Of a DNA stretch of 64,000 nucleotides, positions 21,951-34,107 are shown one piece after another (position 1 is the first letter of the stretch; each line of letters begins with the position of its first letter). The stretch lies in contig NW_004955426.1 of assembly GCF_000276665.1 (NCBI RefSeq), positions 1,044,919 to 1,108,918 of the forward strand, read 5' to 3'. A model generated the notes under the pieces. That model saw only the letters and a program-made list of their open reading frames with translations, ran no database searches and was not told the DNA's origin. The position numbers and the translations under genes are program-made. Source of the DNA: Chinchilla lanigera. Lineage: Eukaryota > Chordata > Mammalia > Rodentia > Chinchillidae.

Positions 21951-23111
21951 TAGGAGTCAATAGCAGGTTGCATCCCCCTTTCCCTGAGGCTATCACAGGA
22001 CTGGGGACGCTGGTGGCCCGGCTTTGCCTCTTTTGTTCCATGTATGTTTCTCCACGCTTTTCTAGGGAGGGCTTCCACGGGGAGGATACGCACACGCTAA
22101 GACCTCGCCCTAGTGAGCGATGGGAAAATAATGTTAACAAAAGTCCAGCTGGGGGAGAACATTTTGATACAATGGTCAAAACCCAGGGCCTTGGTATGGA
22201 ACTAGCAGAAGACAGCATTGAAAAGAAGTGAGCGTTGTAGATACCTGTAGTTTTATTTTAATCAGGCAGTACATTTTATAAACAATAAAAGCAACTTTCC
22301 AAAGTAAAATTTTAATTATGCTCCACAACTGCATGTGGCTGTGACCATATTTAAATGAAAATCTGCCCACAGACACAGAAAGTGGTTATCCCATGGAAAG
22401 AGAGACGGGGACTTTAGTGTGAATGCTCCACGAAGTGGCTGCATGGCTCCTGGGCGTCACCTGTGATGCTCATAATGACTGCAGCTCTCCCAGGCATGGG
22501 GAAGATTGGGTTTCAGCCCCTGACAGGGTGAAGAGGAGCCATGTGACACTCTTTGGCCAATGAGATGTGGTAACAGGTGCTGCGTGTCTGCAGGGAGCTT
22601 TAAAATCCTGTCTAAGACTTGCTGTGCTTGCAGTCCTTCTAGGGGATGTCACTGTGTGTCTTCCAGCAGATGGAGAATATTTGAGGGGACACAGAAGTTC
22701 AGACTCTTCTTTGAAATGGAAAACCTAAAGGTTAGTGGCATGATGACTGGCTGCAGATAGAGCGGCTGAAGGTGAGGAGCCTGCTTTGGGTTCAACTGCA
22801 GCTTACAGCTGGAGGGGAAGGAAATGGAATCCTTGGCCTGAGGTGGGTTACAAAAGAGTAAGTCAGGACAGAGGGGCACCTTGGCAGGCAGAGCTTGGCA
22901 GAGGGAAGCGGGCTGCAGGCGTAGGTAGTAAGCTGGAGGGACAGCACGTCACCTGGAGCAAGGACTTTTGGATGAGCGTTCTGCAGAGACGGTGCAAGCT
23001 CTGGAATTGGTCAGCGAGTGCTGGCACTGTGAGGCCCGCCTGTAAGAGAGCCAGCTTGGTACAACTTTCCACTGTCTCTACTCTCTGGTATTGCTTTTTC
23101 CCTCACCTCAG

Positions 23112-23163
<52 letters not shown>

Positions 23164-25032
23164 CTGGAGGTGTCCATAACCCTTCCCAGGTAGCCAGCCT
23201 TTTCTGGAGGGAGAGTGGGTAGCTCTGAATGTGGAGGAAAGTTGAACCTTTGCATATTATAAAGCAGTAGGAATTGTAAGTACCAAATTGAGACCATGTT
23301 TTAAAATTTAAGATAACTTTTTAAAATGTTTATTACTCAAGTATTAAAAACACGAAGATCTAGTGTGGCCTGACCAGTAATCAACAAAAGAGACACTCGG
23401 AATGTCTGGGGTGGCCCTGGGGGCCACCTATTATCTGTTTAACTGCTGAGTTCTAGAGCTCCACAGTGCAGTTACAGGGAAGAGGACAGGGTGGCTGTCC
23501 AGCCTGGATGGAGGAGGTCACCAGGCAGATGTGAACTGCCATCCACACAGGCACGGATGAGAGTTAAACATGCCAGTGTGGGCGTGGATCGCCTGAGACA
23601 CAGGGCCATGGAGGAGTTTCTCAACTCAAGGTGCTGAGACGGACAGGAGAACTTTCCACCTAAGCTGTGGAAAGTAAGAGGAAGACAGAGGAAGCAGAAT
23701 CTTCTGAGTGGAGAAAATGAAGAGCTGAATCAGTCCCTATGTGGAAGCATACAACTGCAATTTTTCCCTAACTGTACATCAGAGGACCAGCCTTTTTCTT
23801 CCACTGTTACTGCTACTGATATTATTCATACCGAATGGTACTTAAGCAACTAGTAAGAATGTGTTACATTAATAATAACCAGTGACTTACAATATCATCA
23901 GGTTTAGTAGTGCATTTAGGAAGTTAAATACCAAGTTTATTAAATAATTACTAAAAATTATTCAGATGGTTAAAATTATTTTTAAAATTCCATAGCCAAC
24001 AGATGGGCCACATCCATTCTTACCCTTACAAGACAGGCAAAATAAGAAAGACAGTATCACTATGATATTTTCACCTTTCAGAAATGTTAAATATCATGGG
24101 TCTATTAACATTTTATTGTTTTTATTAAATGTTTAGAGAATTATGTTCTCTAAACCTGATGTTAAGAGAATTATGTTATGGTCCAAGTACTGTCAGTCGA
24201 ATGTAAGTAAAAAGATATAATTGTAAACAGACTATCATGTTTTTTAATAGTAGATAATGCTGCTTCTCCTAGTCCCATATTGCTTGAAAACTATTTTTTT
24301 CTATAATTTTGACTCAGTTTCTAATAAAACTCAAAAAGTAAACTGAATATTGAAATTATACAGCTATCTAAAATATTCATTGGAAATTAACTTTAATCAA
24401 AATGCACATAAAACAAACCTTTTGAATGTCGTTGTAAAAAATTCCATTTATATATTTCAAGGTTCATGCACAGAATTGCAGATTTGCTTATTTACAAAGG
24501 AAGCCATGCTTTTGTCTCACTAATGATTCATTGTCCCCATATATGAAAGCCAATTAATTGTCCATTTCAAATGAATCATGATTTTGTGGAAGAATGCAGC
24601 ATCTTCAGGCTTTGACAATAAACGCATGTGACGGCAGCATCCCCGCCAAGGCGCACAGTTCCTGGATGTTCTGGTGTCTCACCAGATTCCCACCAGCCCT
24701 GCATCAGGGTGACAGTCTCTGCCACCTTGCAAGACCATGCTACAGATGCTGAGAAGGAGTCAAGTACCACGCTGGTGAAGGTGGGGATAGCCCATCCTAG
24801 GAAAGAGACCACAGAAAGTACCTGGCCCTCAATGCCCCTGCTATTTGCAAATCCACCCTGACACTCACAGCTAGAGGAGTGGCATCAATCAGTATGCAGC
24901 ACTGGTGTCTTGGGCCCTGTTACTTGCAGCTGTAAGTGTCCCGATAGGACATTAATATTCTTTTTCTGATGTTACTTATTTCCATTAGAAATTATATTAT
25001 TTAGTGCCCAATTACCTATTATATGTATTACT
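21951..25032. other. Mixed noncoding DNA
   Basis: The part 22450-22720 (CTTTGGCCAATGAGATGTGG near 22551, then CAGGGAGCTTTAAAATCC) resembles an old LTR-type repeat but is too diverged to name. 22780-23060 is GC-richer without a recognised element. 23290-24580 is AT-rich. 24590-24870 carries overlapping open frames on both strands with no known domain. Confidence 0.35.
23112..23161. repeat. (CA)n microsatellite
   Basis: About 24 uninterrupted CA units. The T-H and V-C repeats in the open frames on either strand come from it. Confidence 0.97.
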
Positions 25033-25152
25033 TACTAGAATATCATGTCCCTGAGAGTGAAGACAGTTCGTACCTCATTTTCTGCTGTGTTCCCAGTACC
25101 TACCATCATGTCCATCACATAGACGTTGCATAAACACGGGCTTTACAGAAGA
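25033..25152 (+). mobile_element. L2 LINE 3' fragment
   Basis: CTAGAATATCATGTCCCTGAG, GTACCTCATTTTCTGCTGTG, TTCCCAGTACCTACCATCAT and CACATAGACGTTGCATAAAC follow the order of the L2 3' end ('...tgtatccccagtgcctagcacagtgcctggcacatagtaggcgctcaataaa'). Confidence 0.7.
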
Positions 25153-25974
25153 TGTTGTCAATGGGTCTGCTGATTATAATGGTAGCCCAAGGAAATCGCC
25201 ATCTGTACAGCTGTCAGATAATATGAACTGCCACGGTGTTATTCCAAGGGATTTTGAAAAGGTCCTGTCTATTTTAGAATTAGCATAAACTGAGTGCTAG
25301 AAAAGCTCTTTGGATCTAGCAATGGCTGGATCCCCACACTGAACAGGGATACATATCCACATCTTCTTATGCTGGCCTTCCTTGCCTTATGCAGAGCCTG
25401 GCTCCAAAAGCTCTCTCCTTCTGTGTGTCATCTATATGAAGTGGAGGGCTCCCTACATTTCTGGGCCATGCAGGAAATCACATGCATGAGATTTCCTCAG
25501 GTGCCACACATGGCAGTCAGTAAAATCTTTAGAAGATGCTATTCTAGGTCACTCTAAATGTTCCTGGGACTACGATGTCTAGCTGTATGCCACCCTGGGC
25601 AAGGGGATGGTCGGGCCAGCAGTGTTGGTGGCAATGGTTAAACTTTAGTCTCTTAGCAAGACTCGCACTGTTGGAGGGAACACCATCGATAACCACCGAA
25701 CGCGTTCATCCCAGTTCGCTCCTCATACAGGACTCAGAACCTTAGCATGGTTATCGTAGGGCCTTGTATTGCAGCTTAGAGACAAAACAGGGGTTTCTGA
25801 AAAGAATGAAAATGTAAAAATATGTTCCAAGGTAGCCATTGGATGGACGGGTTCCTTCGTAATTTTGGAGGAAAAAGCATGTGTTCAATCACTATCAGTA
25901 TCAGAGGGCAAATTAGGTTCCTTTTCTCAGACTACCGAATTGTGGCATGCTATTAGTGAAACTTCATCTTTTAA
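25153..25974. other. Unclassified noncoding DNA
   Basis: No gene or repeat recognised. An 87-codon frame (25294-25557) has no known domain. Confidence 0.35.
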
Positions 25975-26200
25975 AATGAATTTTATTGGTACACTTTTGA
26001 TGTACGTAATGATCACATTCCTTGTAAGGAATTTGTACCTGTACATGATATATCTCCATCCTGTTCTTCCCCATTCCCCTCCCCTCCCTTCAACCTCTCT
26101 CCCCCTCTTTATTTACAAAAGCTTTGTTTTCATTTTTTCCTTCTACTCCCTTTTACATTCCTTCTCTTCCCCCTCCCTCATTCCCCTTCTCATTTGAACA
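25975..26200 (-). mobile_element. L1 3' end fragment
   Basis: TTTTAAAATGAATTTTATTG, then a pyrimidine-rich stretch (26040-26190) that would be the complement of an L1 3'UTR polypurine tract. The same order is seen at 33180-33547, where adjoining ORF2 homology confirms L1. Confidence 0.5.
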
Positions 26201-26395
26201 TTTTCTTCCCACTTCTGAATATGGTGAAACTTTCATAACTACATAATTTATGTTCTGTATAAAATAACCATATCCCACAACCAAGACATAGAAATGTAAA
26301 TTTATATTACTGTAAAACTTAATCAGAGATAAGCTGTTGTTCATGTGTGTATGCTCTTGGTATCTGCAATACTGTCCCTTTATCATGATGGTCAT

Positions 26396-26536
26396 TTATT
26401 TTTTGGTCCCACCGTTTGTTTTTGGTAGTGTTCAGTAAGTTGCTAAGTTGCCCAGGCAGGGTTTGAACATGTGATCCTCTTGCCTCAGCCTCCCAGAGTG
26501 GGGCCTCAGGGGTGTGCATCACCATCCTGCCAGGCC
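26396..26536 (-). mobile_element. B1-related SINE
   Basis: The complement of a 7SL-derived SINE: AAGTTGCCCAGGCAGGGTTT, GATCCTCTTGCCTCAGCCTC and GGGGTGTGCATCACCATCC are in B1 order. The 29-bp duplication is not evident, so it may be an early B1 or the B1 half of a B4. Confidence 0.7.
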
Positions 26537-28373
26537 ATTGTTGAAATTTTCCCTCCTTAATACACTAACGTGGCCATATTTGATACAGGGATTACAGTCC
26601 CCTAACATCACATTACTTCTGTAGCAGAACCATTGCGAAAAACAGGAACTCTAAAACAACGTGAACAATATAATTCTTCTCCAGCTATGTGTATCCAAGG
26701 ACTACAATTATTAACATACACTTATTTTAGGAATTGTACTACTACCATAGAATCAGACTAAAATACTAAATTCCAAGGGTTGTTGAGGCTCAGAAAAAGC
26801 TACCACAGAGTATGGCACTTTGGTGTGCTGAGTACTATGAAAGCTTTGAAAAAGTCTTTCTGACTTTCTCCTTCCCCCGTCTCTGCCGTCCTTCCTTGCT
26901 CAGAATTGAGTCTTAGAACCCAGAATTCCTCCTCAGCAAGGTAGGTCCTGGAAAACTCCAAGTGAGACATGAAATGAAGCAAGGCGCTCTCATCCCTCTT
27001 CCTTCTCCTATAAAGGTCCTCATTCCGGGGACCTGTGTCATGCTCAGGTGGACCAGGTGCTGTCCAGAAGAACCTGCACAGACGGCCCTGCTGGGATGTC
27101 CCACCTGGCCACGCCCACCAGCTCACAGCCAGCGCACTGACATTTCCACACCAGTGGCCTTCCTTCACCAAACTAACACAGAAGCAGTTCTCTCTGTCTT
27201 TGGGGCTCCATTTCTGCAGTCTCCCCCGTCACATAAAACTTTTGAACAAATGAACTTCTCATACTTTTCTCACCTTTTGCTATGGGGATGTCAGTCAGGA
27301 CTACTATGATGGGTGACAAAAAGGATCACGCCTCCCGACTCCTCCAGGAACAGCATTTATTACAGAAGGCATAATCCACATGATTCTTATTCATACGGCT
27401 CACACATTCAGGATCTAACATATTTGCCTAAATCTTATAATATGCCTATTTTTAATTTGGAACAGAAAATTGATTAAGACTTAGCTGAATTGAAAAACAC
27501 AAGTGAATAAGACAGTCTTCCATTTACAATACATGCGGTGGCATATCCTTCTATTTAGCATTGGCCTTCGGGCATTTACATTTAAACAAATACAAGTGGC
27601 AGCCACAGAATCCCAAAGACTGCCTTTCTCTGTGGTTCACTTCAACAGTGACACATTGCATGGTGATTACAAGGATAATCCTAGGCATAATCGTCTGTTT
27701 TAGGGCTAAACATGCTCCAGGAAGAAGCTTTTGAAAAATGGATTGTTTATTTTAATGATGTCACATGCTAGCAAGCCTAAGAACTGTTGTAGAGCTCTGG
27801 CCTAAATATTCAAGAGTGGCAGAGGCAGGATGAGAAGTGAGGCTACAGAACATCGATCAAAAGGGCGAATGGAATTAAGTATTTGCTTCTTTCACCCTAA
27901 TCTTTCAACAGTTATGGCTAACATAGATTTATTGTGAGTCTGAATTAATAACGACGCCATTGGCAAACAGAAATGCATTTCATGGTCCAGAAGGAGAAAC
28001 TGGGTTGTTACGCCAAAATATACTCCAAAATAAAAGCACAACCTTATGATTTTATATAAAAGGTGTACAAAACCAGTATGATTTATAAACCCTTGCAAAA
28101 ACGCCAGGTGATCTGAATTTATTTTAAAAATTCAAATATTTTAGTACCTATCACTTGAACAATCCTATAGTGTGGTTTTTGAAAAAAGTGACTGGAACCA
28201 ACTTTTGGGAAGAGCCAGAAAACTGTTGGAGGGCTGCTCTTTCTCCCAGAAAATTGAACTTTGTTAGGTCAGCTCTGTTAAAACAAAAAGAGCTTTGGGG
28301 TTTCAAATACTATTGTCTGACATTATCTCATCTGTGTTTTTCGGAAGGCAAAACACCGACCCATTTTGCACGG
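26537..28373. other. Unclassified noncoding DNA
   Basis: No gene seen. 26800-27250 is GC-richer and open on both strands (115 codons plus at 26962; 123 codons minus at 26800-27171), but the frames show no recognisable domain. Confidence 0.35.
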
Positions 28374-28485
28374 CACCCTGGTGTGCAAGGTTCTGTTGGT
28401 TTTCTCTGGCTTAAGTAGCTTGTGACCCACACCCTGGTGGGCAAGGTTCTGTTGGTTCTCTCTGGCCTAAGCAGCTTGTGCCCCA
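28374..28485. repeat. 56-bp tandem duplication
   Basis: Copy 1 is 28374-28429 and copy 2 is 28430-28485. Both begin CACCCTGGTG and share CAAGGTTCTGTTGGTT, CTCTGGC and AGCTTGTG. They differ at about six positions (GTGTGC/GTGGGC, TTTTCTC/TTCTCTC, CTTAAG/CCTAAG, TAGC/CAGC and the last bases). No known element spans it. Confidence 0.93.
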
Positions 28486-28916
28486 ACAGCTGTTCTCACA
28501 TGTACGCGGCAGTGCTCACAATACCAGCTTCTTGTGGCAACCCGAACTTCTCCTGCTGTAGTTCATTTAAATCTGAAGAAGTCTGGAGCTTGAGGCACGT
28601 ATAATGCGTGCACATATTTGTTTGAGGTGCCTGTCAGAAAGGCATCATAAGACATGCATATTGAGCCAGTCAGGTTCAGCCTGAGGAGAAAGTTCTTGCA
28701 TCCCATTCATCAGGGCTGCTCATCCATAGTCACGAGAATGAGTTCTTGCTGTGCGCAGGTGCGCGATGTGCACCTCAGCCTCTCGCTACCCTGGAATCCA
28801 GTGTATCATCACTATTTCACACGCAAGACGATCAAAGAGACTCATTTACGTCTACAGAGCCACTATGGCTAAGGGAGCTGCAGCTGAAACCTAGACCTTG
28901 AAGATCTACAAAACCT

Positions 28917-29115
28917 GTGCCCTGGTACTAGAGATTAAATCTAGGGCTTTCACACTGAGCTACATCCCTAGCCCCTTTTGATTTTATTTCTTTTTATTTG
29001 GAGATATAGTCTCACTAGGTCACTGAGTTCTCCAGGGTGGAACTGAACTTGCAGTCCTCCTGCCTGATGCTCCCAGCATCCTGCGAATATAGGTATGTGC
29101 CACCAGGCCTGGTTG
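28917..29115 (-). mobile_element. B4 SINE
   Basis: Plus-strand order is ID complement (CTGGTACTAGAGATTAAATC, CACACTGAGCTACATCCCTA, GCCCC), a T-rich linker, then B1 complement (GATATAGTCTCACTAGGTCA, TGCAGTCCTCCTGCCTGATG, GGTATGTGCCACCAGGCCTG). On the minus strand this is B1 followed by ID, which is B4. Confidence 0.9.
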
Positions 29116-29602
29116 TAGCACCCCTCTACCAATAAACCACCAGCACCTTCACAAATTAATATGTGAATGGTGGTGACAGTTAATATCAGTGGCTGATTTC
29201 TAAGCCAAAAACCATGGTATTTACAGCGGTGTCAGAAGCTAGAGCATTATAAACTATCTTAGTATTTTGCAAAGCATTTTAGCTCTTTTTGAAGAAAGGA
29301 CACTTCAAGGATGAAGAGCTATATCATTTCTACATTTATTTACACTTAATTACAATTTCTTTCTCATGTCCCATAACGTTTCAATCATTAGAAAATTTGT
29401 CATTGCTTATTGTTAATTATATGAGATATAAAATCAAAATATCACAGACTCAGAATATCAAGGAATCAGGTATCCTTTATAATAAATAGAGACTGCTATC
29501 TGAAAGGCTCTATTCTGGTTTTAGTATTTTTAAAGACTAAATAACCCAATATTGTCAGTCATAATATATTCCTCCAAAAGAAAGTCTTATTGAAACCAAT
29601 TC
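29116..29602. other. AT-rich unclassified DNA
   Basis: Nothing recognised. Confidence 0.35.
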
Positions 29603-29682
29603 AAGGCTTGGCTAGCTCAGTGGTAGAGGACTAGCCTATCATGCTTGATACCCTGGCACCACAATCCCCAGCACCACAGAAC
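29603..29682 (+). mobile_element. Old ID-like SINE
   Basis: TTGGCTAGCTCAGTGGTAGA carries the A box (TAGCTCAGTGG), and CACAATCCCCAGCACCACAG is the 3' end. The middle holds a small insertion (CTTGATACCC). There is no clear target-site duplication. Confidence 0.8.
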
Positions 29683-29949
29683 AGAATCACAAATGAACAA
29701 TATCATTTGTGATTTTTTGGCATTTTTTCCAATCAGACTGAGACATAATGTGAATATATTATTTTCTCCCATATACACTTGTACTCTTCTGAAAATCATT
29801 CCATTGGTTTCTGCTTGATAGTTGTGTATTATTTCATAATATATAACTTTAAAAATCTTAATGGAAATATGGTTGTTATATGGAGAACTGGAAATCTTTC
29901 TCTTGTGGAGAAGAAAACACTTACCTCCTGTCACTGACACTTTCTAGGC
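29683..29949. other. AT-rich unclassified DNA
   Basis: Nothing recognised. A 107-codon minus-strand frame (29617-29940) overlaps the SINE and is not a gene by any motif. Confidence 0.35.
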
Positions 29950-30345
29950 TGTTATGGTTTAGATTTAGAATGGCCCCGCACAAGGCTCACGTATCCACAG
30001 GTGGGGATGTTAAAAGGTGATTGGATCATGGGCGCTTGTAGTCATCCACGAATTCATCCATGGATGAGTTCAAGACTGAATGTGCTGCTAGGAGGCAGGG
30101 CTTGGTTGATGCAGATCACTGGGTGTGACCCGGAAGCGGAAGCTGTATTCTTGTTTCAGGCGCCTCCTCTCTCCCTGCTTCCTGGCTGTGATGGCTTGAG
30201 CAGCTTTTCCTCTGCTAGGCCTCTCTGCCATCCTGTTTCTGCCTTGGAGCCAGCTGCCCATAGATCCTGAGCCAAAATCTCTTCCCCTTTAAGCCATGGT
30301 TGTTGAATATTTTGTCTCAATGGCAAAAAAAGTAACTAAGATGCA
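29950..30345 (+). mobile_element. MaLR LTR, near full length
   Basis: It starts with the typical LTR start TGTTATGGTTTAGAT and keeps the MaLR order: a 'ggtggggatgttaaaaggtgattggatcatggg' segment (30001-30033), a CT-rich middle with CCTGCTTCCTGGCTGTGATG (30174), a 'gagccaaaatctcttcccctttaa' polyadenylation-region segment, and the end AAAAAGTAACTAAG. The 89-codon open frame from 30001 lies entirely inside it and is incidental. Confidence 0.85.
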
Positions 30346-30651
30346 GGCTTTAATATATTCAAGACAAATTACAAACAGAATTACCTATTCTTAGTAGCAA
30401 ACTTTTCATTTCTCTCCATGTGTCATCACTATATTTCCTATTGCATTTTTTAAATGACATCAGTATTCTGCTTATTTATAAAACATTTAATGTGCAAAAA
30501 TAAATTTTATTTATATTCAAATGAAGCATATTTTTTGTTTATCAGAATCTTTCAATTAGTCCATGCAGGGTACCCTTAAAATACAATAAAATAGAGTATC
30601 TATAAGCAGTTTGTGTGTGTGAGCGCTTTACTGTTATTTTTTTCATTTTTC
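30346..30651. other. AT-rich unclassified DNA
   Basis: Nothing recognised. Confidence 0.35.
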
Positions 30652-30801
30652 TTTTGTGGGGGGTGGTACAGAAGATTAAACCTAGAGAGTGCTGAGATAT
30701 TCCCAGAAGTTTTGTTTTTATTTTTTGTGTCTTGAGATCTTCCTGCTTCAGGTTCTTGTGTAGCTAGAATTACAGGTGTGCACCACTACTCTTGGCTTTT
30801 T
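30652..30801 (-). mobile_element. Degraded B4 SINE
   Basis: ID complement (GGTACAGAAGATTAAACCTA, GAGTGCTGAGATATTCCCAG), a T-rich linker, then part of a B1 complement (TTGAGATCTTCCTGCTTCAG, TAGAATTACAGGTGTGCACC). The B1 part has an internal deletion. Confidence 0.65.
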
Positions 30802-31151
30802 TTTTTCTTAACACAAGAGTAATCTTTTGGATATTTACTCATAAAAAGGAGAAAAAATCTTGAGTATTGAGAAAATAATATTGTCAAATCAGTTAGCTCC
30901 CCCTTTTTGTATCACAACAGTTAGGATGAAGAATTTATTTGTTCAAGATCTGGTCTGATAGACAGGGAATAAATTTGGGGGTTCTGCTTGGCTTTATGGT
31001 TGGCTTAGGAAGAATGTACGGCAGCAGAACCTCAAACCGCTCACAGGTGATAATGTAAAAGGCCAACGAGAGGCCTAAAACATGCTATTAAAGTGCATAC
31101 AACTGCTTTATTCACAGGCAGAGTAAGAAAAGAAGATCAGTGTTATTTTCT
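30802..31151. other. Unclassified DNA
   Basis: Nothing recognised. Confidence 0.35.
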
Positions 31152-31166
31152 GTTTTTTTTTTTTTT

Positions 31167-31210
<44 letters not shown>

Positions 31211-31294
31211 GTTTTTCTCCGGTACCAGGAACTGAACTCACGACCTTGTGCTTGCCAGGCAGGCGCTTTGCCGCTGAGCTAAATCCCCAGCCCC
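31152..31294 (-). mobile_element. Young ID SINE with long poly(A)
   Basis: On the plus strand a T-run of more than 55 bases (31153-31209, one G interruption) is followed by GGTTTTTCTCCGGTACCAGG, CTTGCCAGGCAGGCGCTTTG and CCGCTGAGCTAAATCCCCAG, the exact complement of a young ID. The long tail and intact CpGs show recent insertion. CTGTTTTT occurs at both edges but merges with the tail, so the target-site duplication cannot be fixed. Confidence 0.93.
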
Positions 31295-32533
31295 TGTTTT
31301 TGTTTTTAGAGTGAGGCAGAAGAGATGCCTATTTATTTTGCCACATAAAGCAATCACACTATTCTCTGGACCCCCTTTTTTTTTTTTTTAATTGGCTTAA
31401 TCACAGGGTGTGCATGCTATGATCTGGGTGTTTCTATTGTTAGTAGAAATAATTTCTTTAAAACATGTATATTTGTATGGAACATGGGCCTGACACAGAC
31501 CTGTCATGCCAGTACCTCTTAGGATGAGCTTGATCTCCAGTCAGATTTCCAAGGATGCACTAGGAATTTTGATGAAATGGCAAGAGGTGACCTTCAAAGT
31601 TTCTTTTCAGAAACAGCTTAGAAAATTCTACGAGAATCAGCTCCTCCTCCTTTTCCCTTCCGCCTTCTAGTTTTTGATGTGTTGGTTTAAAATCAATCAT
31701 TTTGTCATTCAAGAAGCAATCATACATTTCTAACAGTAGAGAAAATAAGGGCAGGAGAAAAGATGACTTTTTACTTTAAATAATACTAACTAATGCTTAT
31801 CAAGGAAGGTTTGTTCTGCTCAGAATTAAAGTGATCATACGTAATAAGATCTAAGCAGTTTGCTTTCCATCCTAACCAAGAATGCTTGCTCAAGCGCCTT
31901 TGAGAAATAACACAAGAGTACTTACGCTATTAGAGTCTGTCAGCATAAATCCTCCCCACTGGCAATGGGAACATATTTATTTATTTAAGAAAGAAAAACC
32001 TTTTATGTGTAATGAGAGTGACTACTTCTACATTAATACAATTAAAAGCAGTGAAACATCTAGCTATTGTTACGCATTAGTTTTTACATGACACAGCATT
32101 CACAAGATGGCAAATTAAATTTTAGTCTTTATCCACTTGGGCAAATAAAGATTTATTAATTGCCATCACTCATTTAAAATCTAATCCAATCATCTGGCCA
32201 ATAGATTTTAATGGGTTCTACTACTTCTTGATGTGCCTCAAGGGAGAAAGAACTGTGTTTGGTTTTCTTCCTTGCACCGAGAAGATAATGTTGGTGCTGC
32301 CCATGTGTAGATGTACTCAGTTCTGCTCGCCTATTGTGGTAGGGAGGGCATGGTGGAGATGGGTGGTTTCAGAGACACACCCGCAATCATTTGATTCTCC
32401 ATTCATAGCAACATGAAGTCAGACACAGAGCAATGTGCTATGACCTAACAGAGAGCCAGGTCACGTGAGACTCACAGAGTCATCTCCTACTACTTAAGTA
32501 GTGGCACACTTCTACATCTCAATCTCAATATTT
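31295..32533. other. Unclassified AT-rich DNA
   Basis: No gene or repeat recognised, apart from a T-run near 31375-31390. Confidence 0.35.
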
Positions 32534-32936
32534 TGTGTCTTAGTTGCTTTCTTCAGTGCTGAGATGCAACACCCAACACCCAGAAGTTAAAAGATGACAA
32601 GGTTATTTTGGCTCACTGTTTGTAGAGGTTCAGTCCATAGTTGGCCAGCTCCAAAGCAAGGAGGCATGGTAGAAGGGCATTGCAGAAGAGAAGCAGCTCA
32701 TGACATGGTGACAGGAAGTCGAGAGGGAACAAGGGAGGAAGTGGAAGACAAACACTTCCAGGTTATGCCCACAGGGCCCATGTTTTCCTGTCAGGCTTCA
32801 GCTCCCAAAATCACACCCAGCTACAAACCCGTCAGTGGACGAATCCAGTATCACAGGCCCACAACCCAGTCTCTTCCCTAAAACCCCACGAATGACCACA
32901 TGAGGCTTGGGGTACATCTAGATTTAAACCATAACA
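32534..32936 (-). mobile_element. MaLR LTR
   Basis: The complement of the same LTR type as 29950-30345. The plus strand begins with TGTCTTAGTTGC (complement of the LTR end), then GGTTATTTTGGCTCACTG, GAGGTTCAGTCCATAG, CAGCTCATGACATGGTGACA, and ends in TTTAAACCATAACA (complement of TGTTATGGTTTAAA). Confidence 0.85.
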
Positions 32937-33179
32937 CTGCAGAAGTGGCCTAACACATTTTCTATTATTAAATATTTTACCTTAAATCACTTTTTCCCAA
33001 TACGTTATTTAAAGTAAACACACAGGAACTACTTTGTATAATCTCAAAACTTGGAGTTTTCTTCCTTAACAGTGTAATAGAGAAAATATGTATATGGCAA
33101 CTGATATGAGGTACTGCATTAATATGCACAAAATCCTCTCCAGTATTAGCCACATTTTAAAAATACTTAGAGATGAACT

Positions 33180-33547
33180 TTGATTCATTTTATTTTTATT
33201 ACCATGCGTTTGCACACACAATAATTACACTCATCTGGGGAACGGGTACAGATACACACTGCACCTGCATCCTTTTCCTTCCTCCCCCACTAGCACATCT
33301 CCCTCTATCCTTAGATCCCCTACTCAGCTCCACAAAGTCTACCTCCCTTTTTTCTCTCATCTCTATTTTATTTTGTCTCTTAAATTTTTTACATTTTTGG
33401 GTTTCTCATACCAGAGAAACTATGTGATCTTGTATGTCTAATTTACTTCACTTAGCATTATCATCGTAAAACTCCTTGATTTTCCTTTAAATGACTCAAA
33501 TTTATCCTCCTCGTACCTGAGTAGTACTCCTGGTGTATACATGCCAC
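33180..33547 (-). mobile_element. L1 3' end fragment
   Basis: A minus-strand L1: an AT-rich start (33180-33220), a pyrimidine-rich 3'UTR complement (33275-33340), then the ORF2-end complement TTCACTTAGCATTATCATCG (33449) and TGAGTAGTACTCCTGGTGTA (33519), the complement of the conserved 'tacaccaggagtactactca' segment. Confidence 0.7.
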
Positions 33548-33559
33548 ATGTTAAAAGAG

Positions 33560-33640
33560 GTGGTATTATTGGCTCAAGGTCGGAGAGCTAGCTAATGGTG
33601 ATACCAGGACTCTTGACTCCAAGGTTGGGATTACTTCCAC
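33560..33640 (+). mobile_element. MIR fragment
   Basis: CTCAAGGTCGGAGAGCTAGC, then GATACCAGGACTCTTGACTCC, follows the core-to-3' part of MIR ('gcccaaggtcacacagctag...ggattcgaacccaggtctg'). Confidence 0.6.
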
Positions 33641-34107
33641 TTTAGCTTCTAATGAACACTGAACATTTGAATCTTCATTGGTCAAGAAGAGACAAATTGC
33701 CTGCTGTTCCTCAGTGATGCGATGAGTTATTATTAAACTGTAAGCATTCCAGAGCACTCTGTGCTAATGCACAGAACACCCGCATCCCTCTGACTAGACT
33801 TTCGCCATCGTTGTAGGTGACTTCAAGACCAAGCCACAGGGCCATTCGGTGTCATGCCTGCCTCTGCCACTGGGACGCCCACTCTGTTCCACATCTGCTC
33901 TCCACTGGAGGCCTCTGCCTCCTCTCCAGTTGGAACCTACGTATTTCAAGTCCCTCAGAAACCCAACAACCATGCGAGCCAGTGAGGGGCAGAGCACAGC
34001 AGTGACGCTCACGTGGGCTCTGGACTCTAACCCTTGGGCTTCAACCCAGCTCCAGCTCTTCTAGCTGGGCATGTTTTCATGTTACGGTAACAGGGTAGAC
34101 CTAAAGG
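33641..34107. other. Unclassified noncoding DNA
   Basis: GC-richer from 33780 to 34060, with overlapping open frames on both strands (33794-34064). No domain recognised. Confidence 0.35.

Noticed and set aside
22786..23193. 135-codon frame ending in a T-H repeat
   Set aside because: The end is a CA microsatellite and the start has no domain, so chance plus repeat explains it.
30001..30270. 89-codon frame rich in S, P and L
   Set aside because: Lies entirely within a MaLR LTR, so it is incidental.
31093..31314. Plus-strand frame with a poly-Phe run
   Set aside because: Encoded by the T-run and complement of the young ID at 31152-31294.
32534..32936. Initially read as a rodent hAT element (URR1-like) from its 'ggctcac...ttcagtccat' wording
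   Set aside because: The end TTTAAACCATAACA is the complement of the MaLR LTR start, and the order matches a complemented MaLR. The same applies to 44710-45023.
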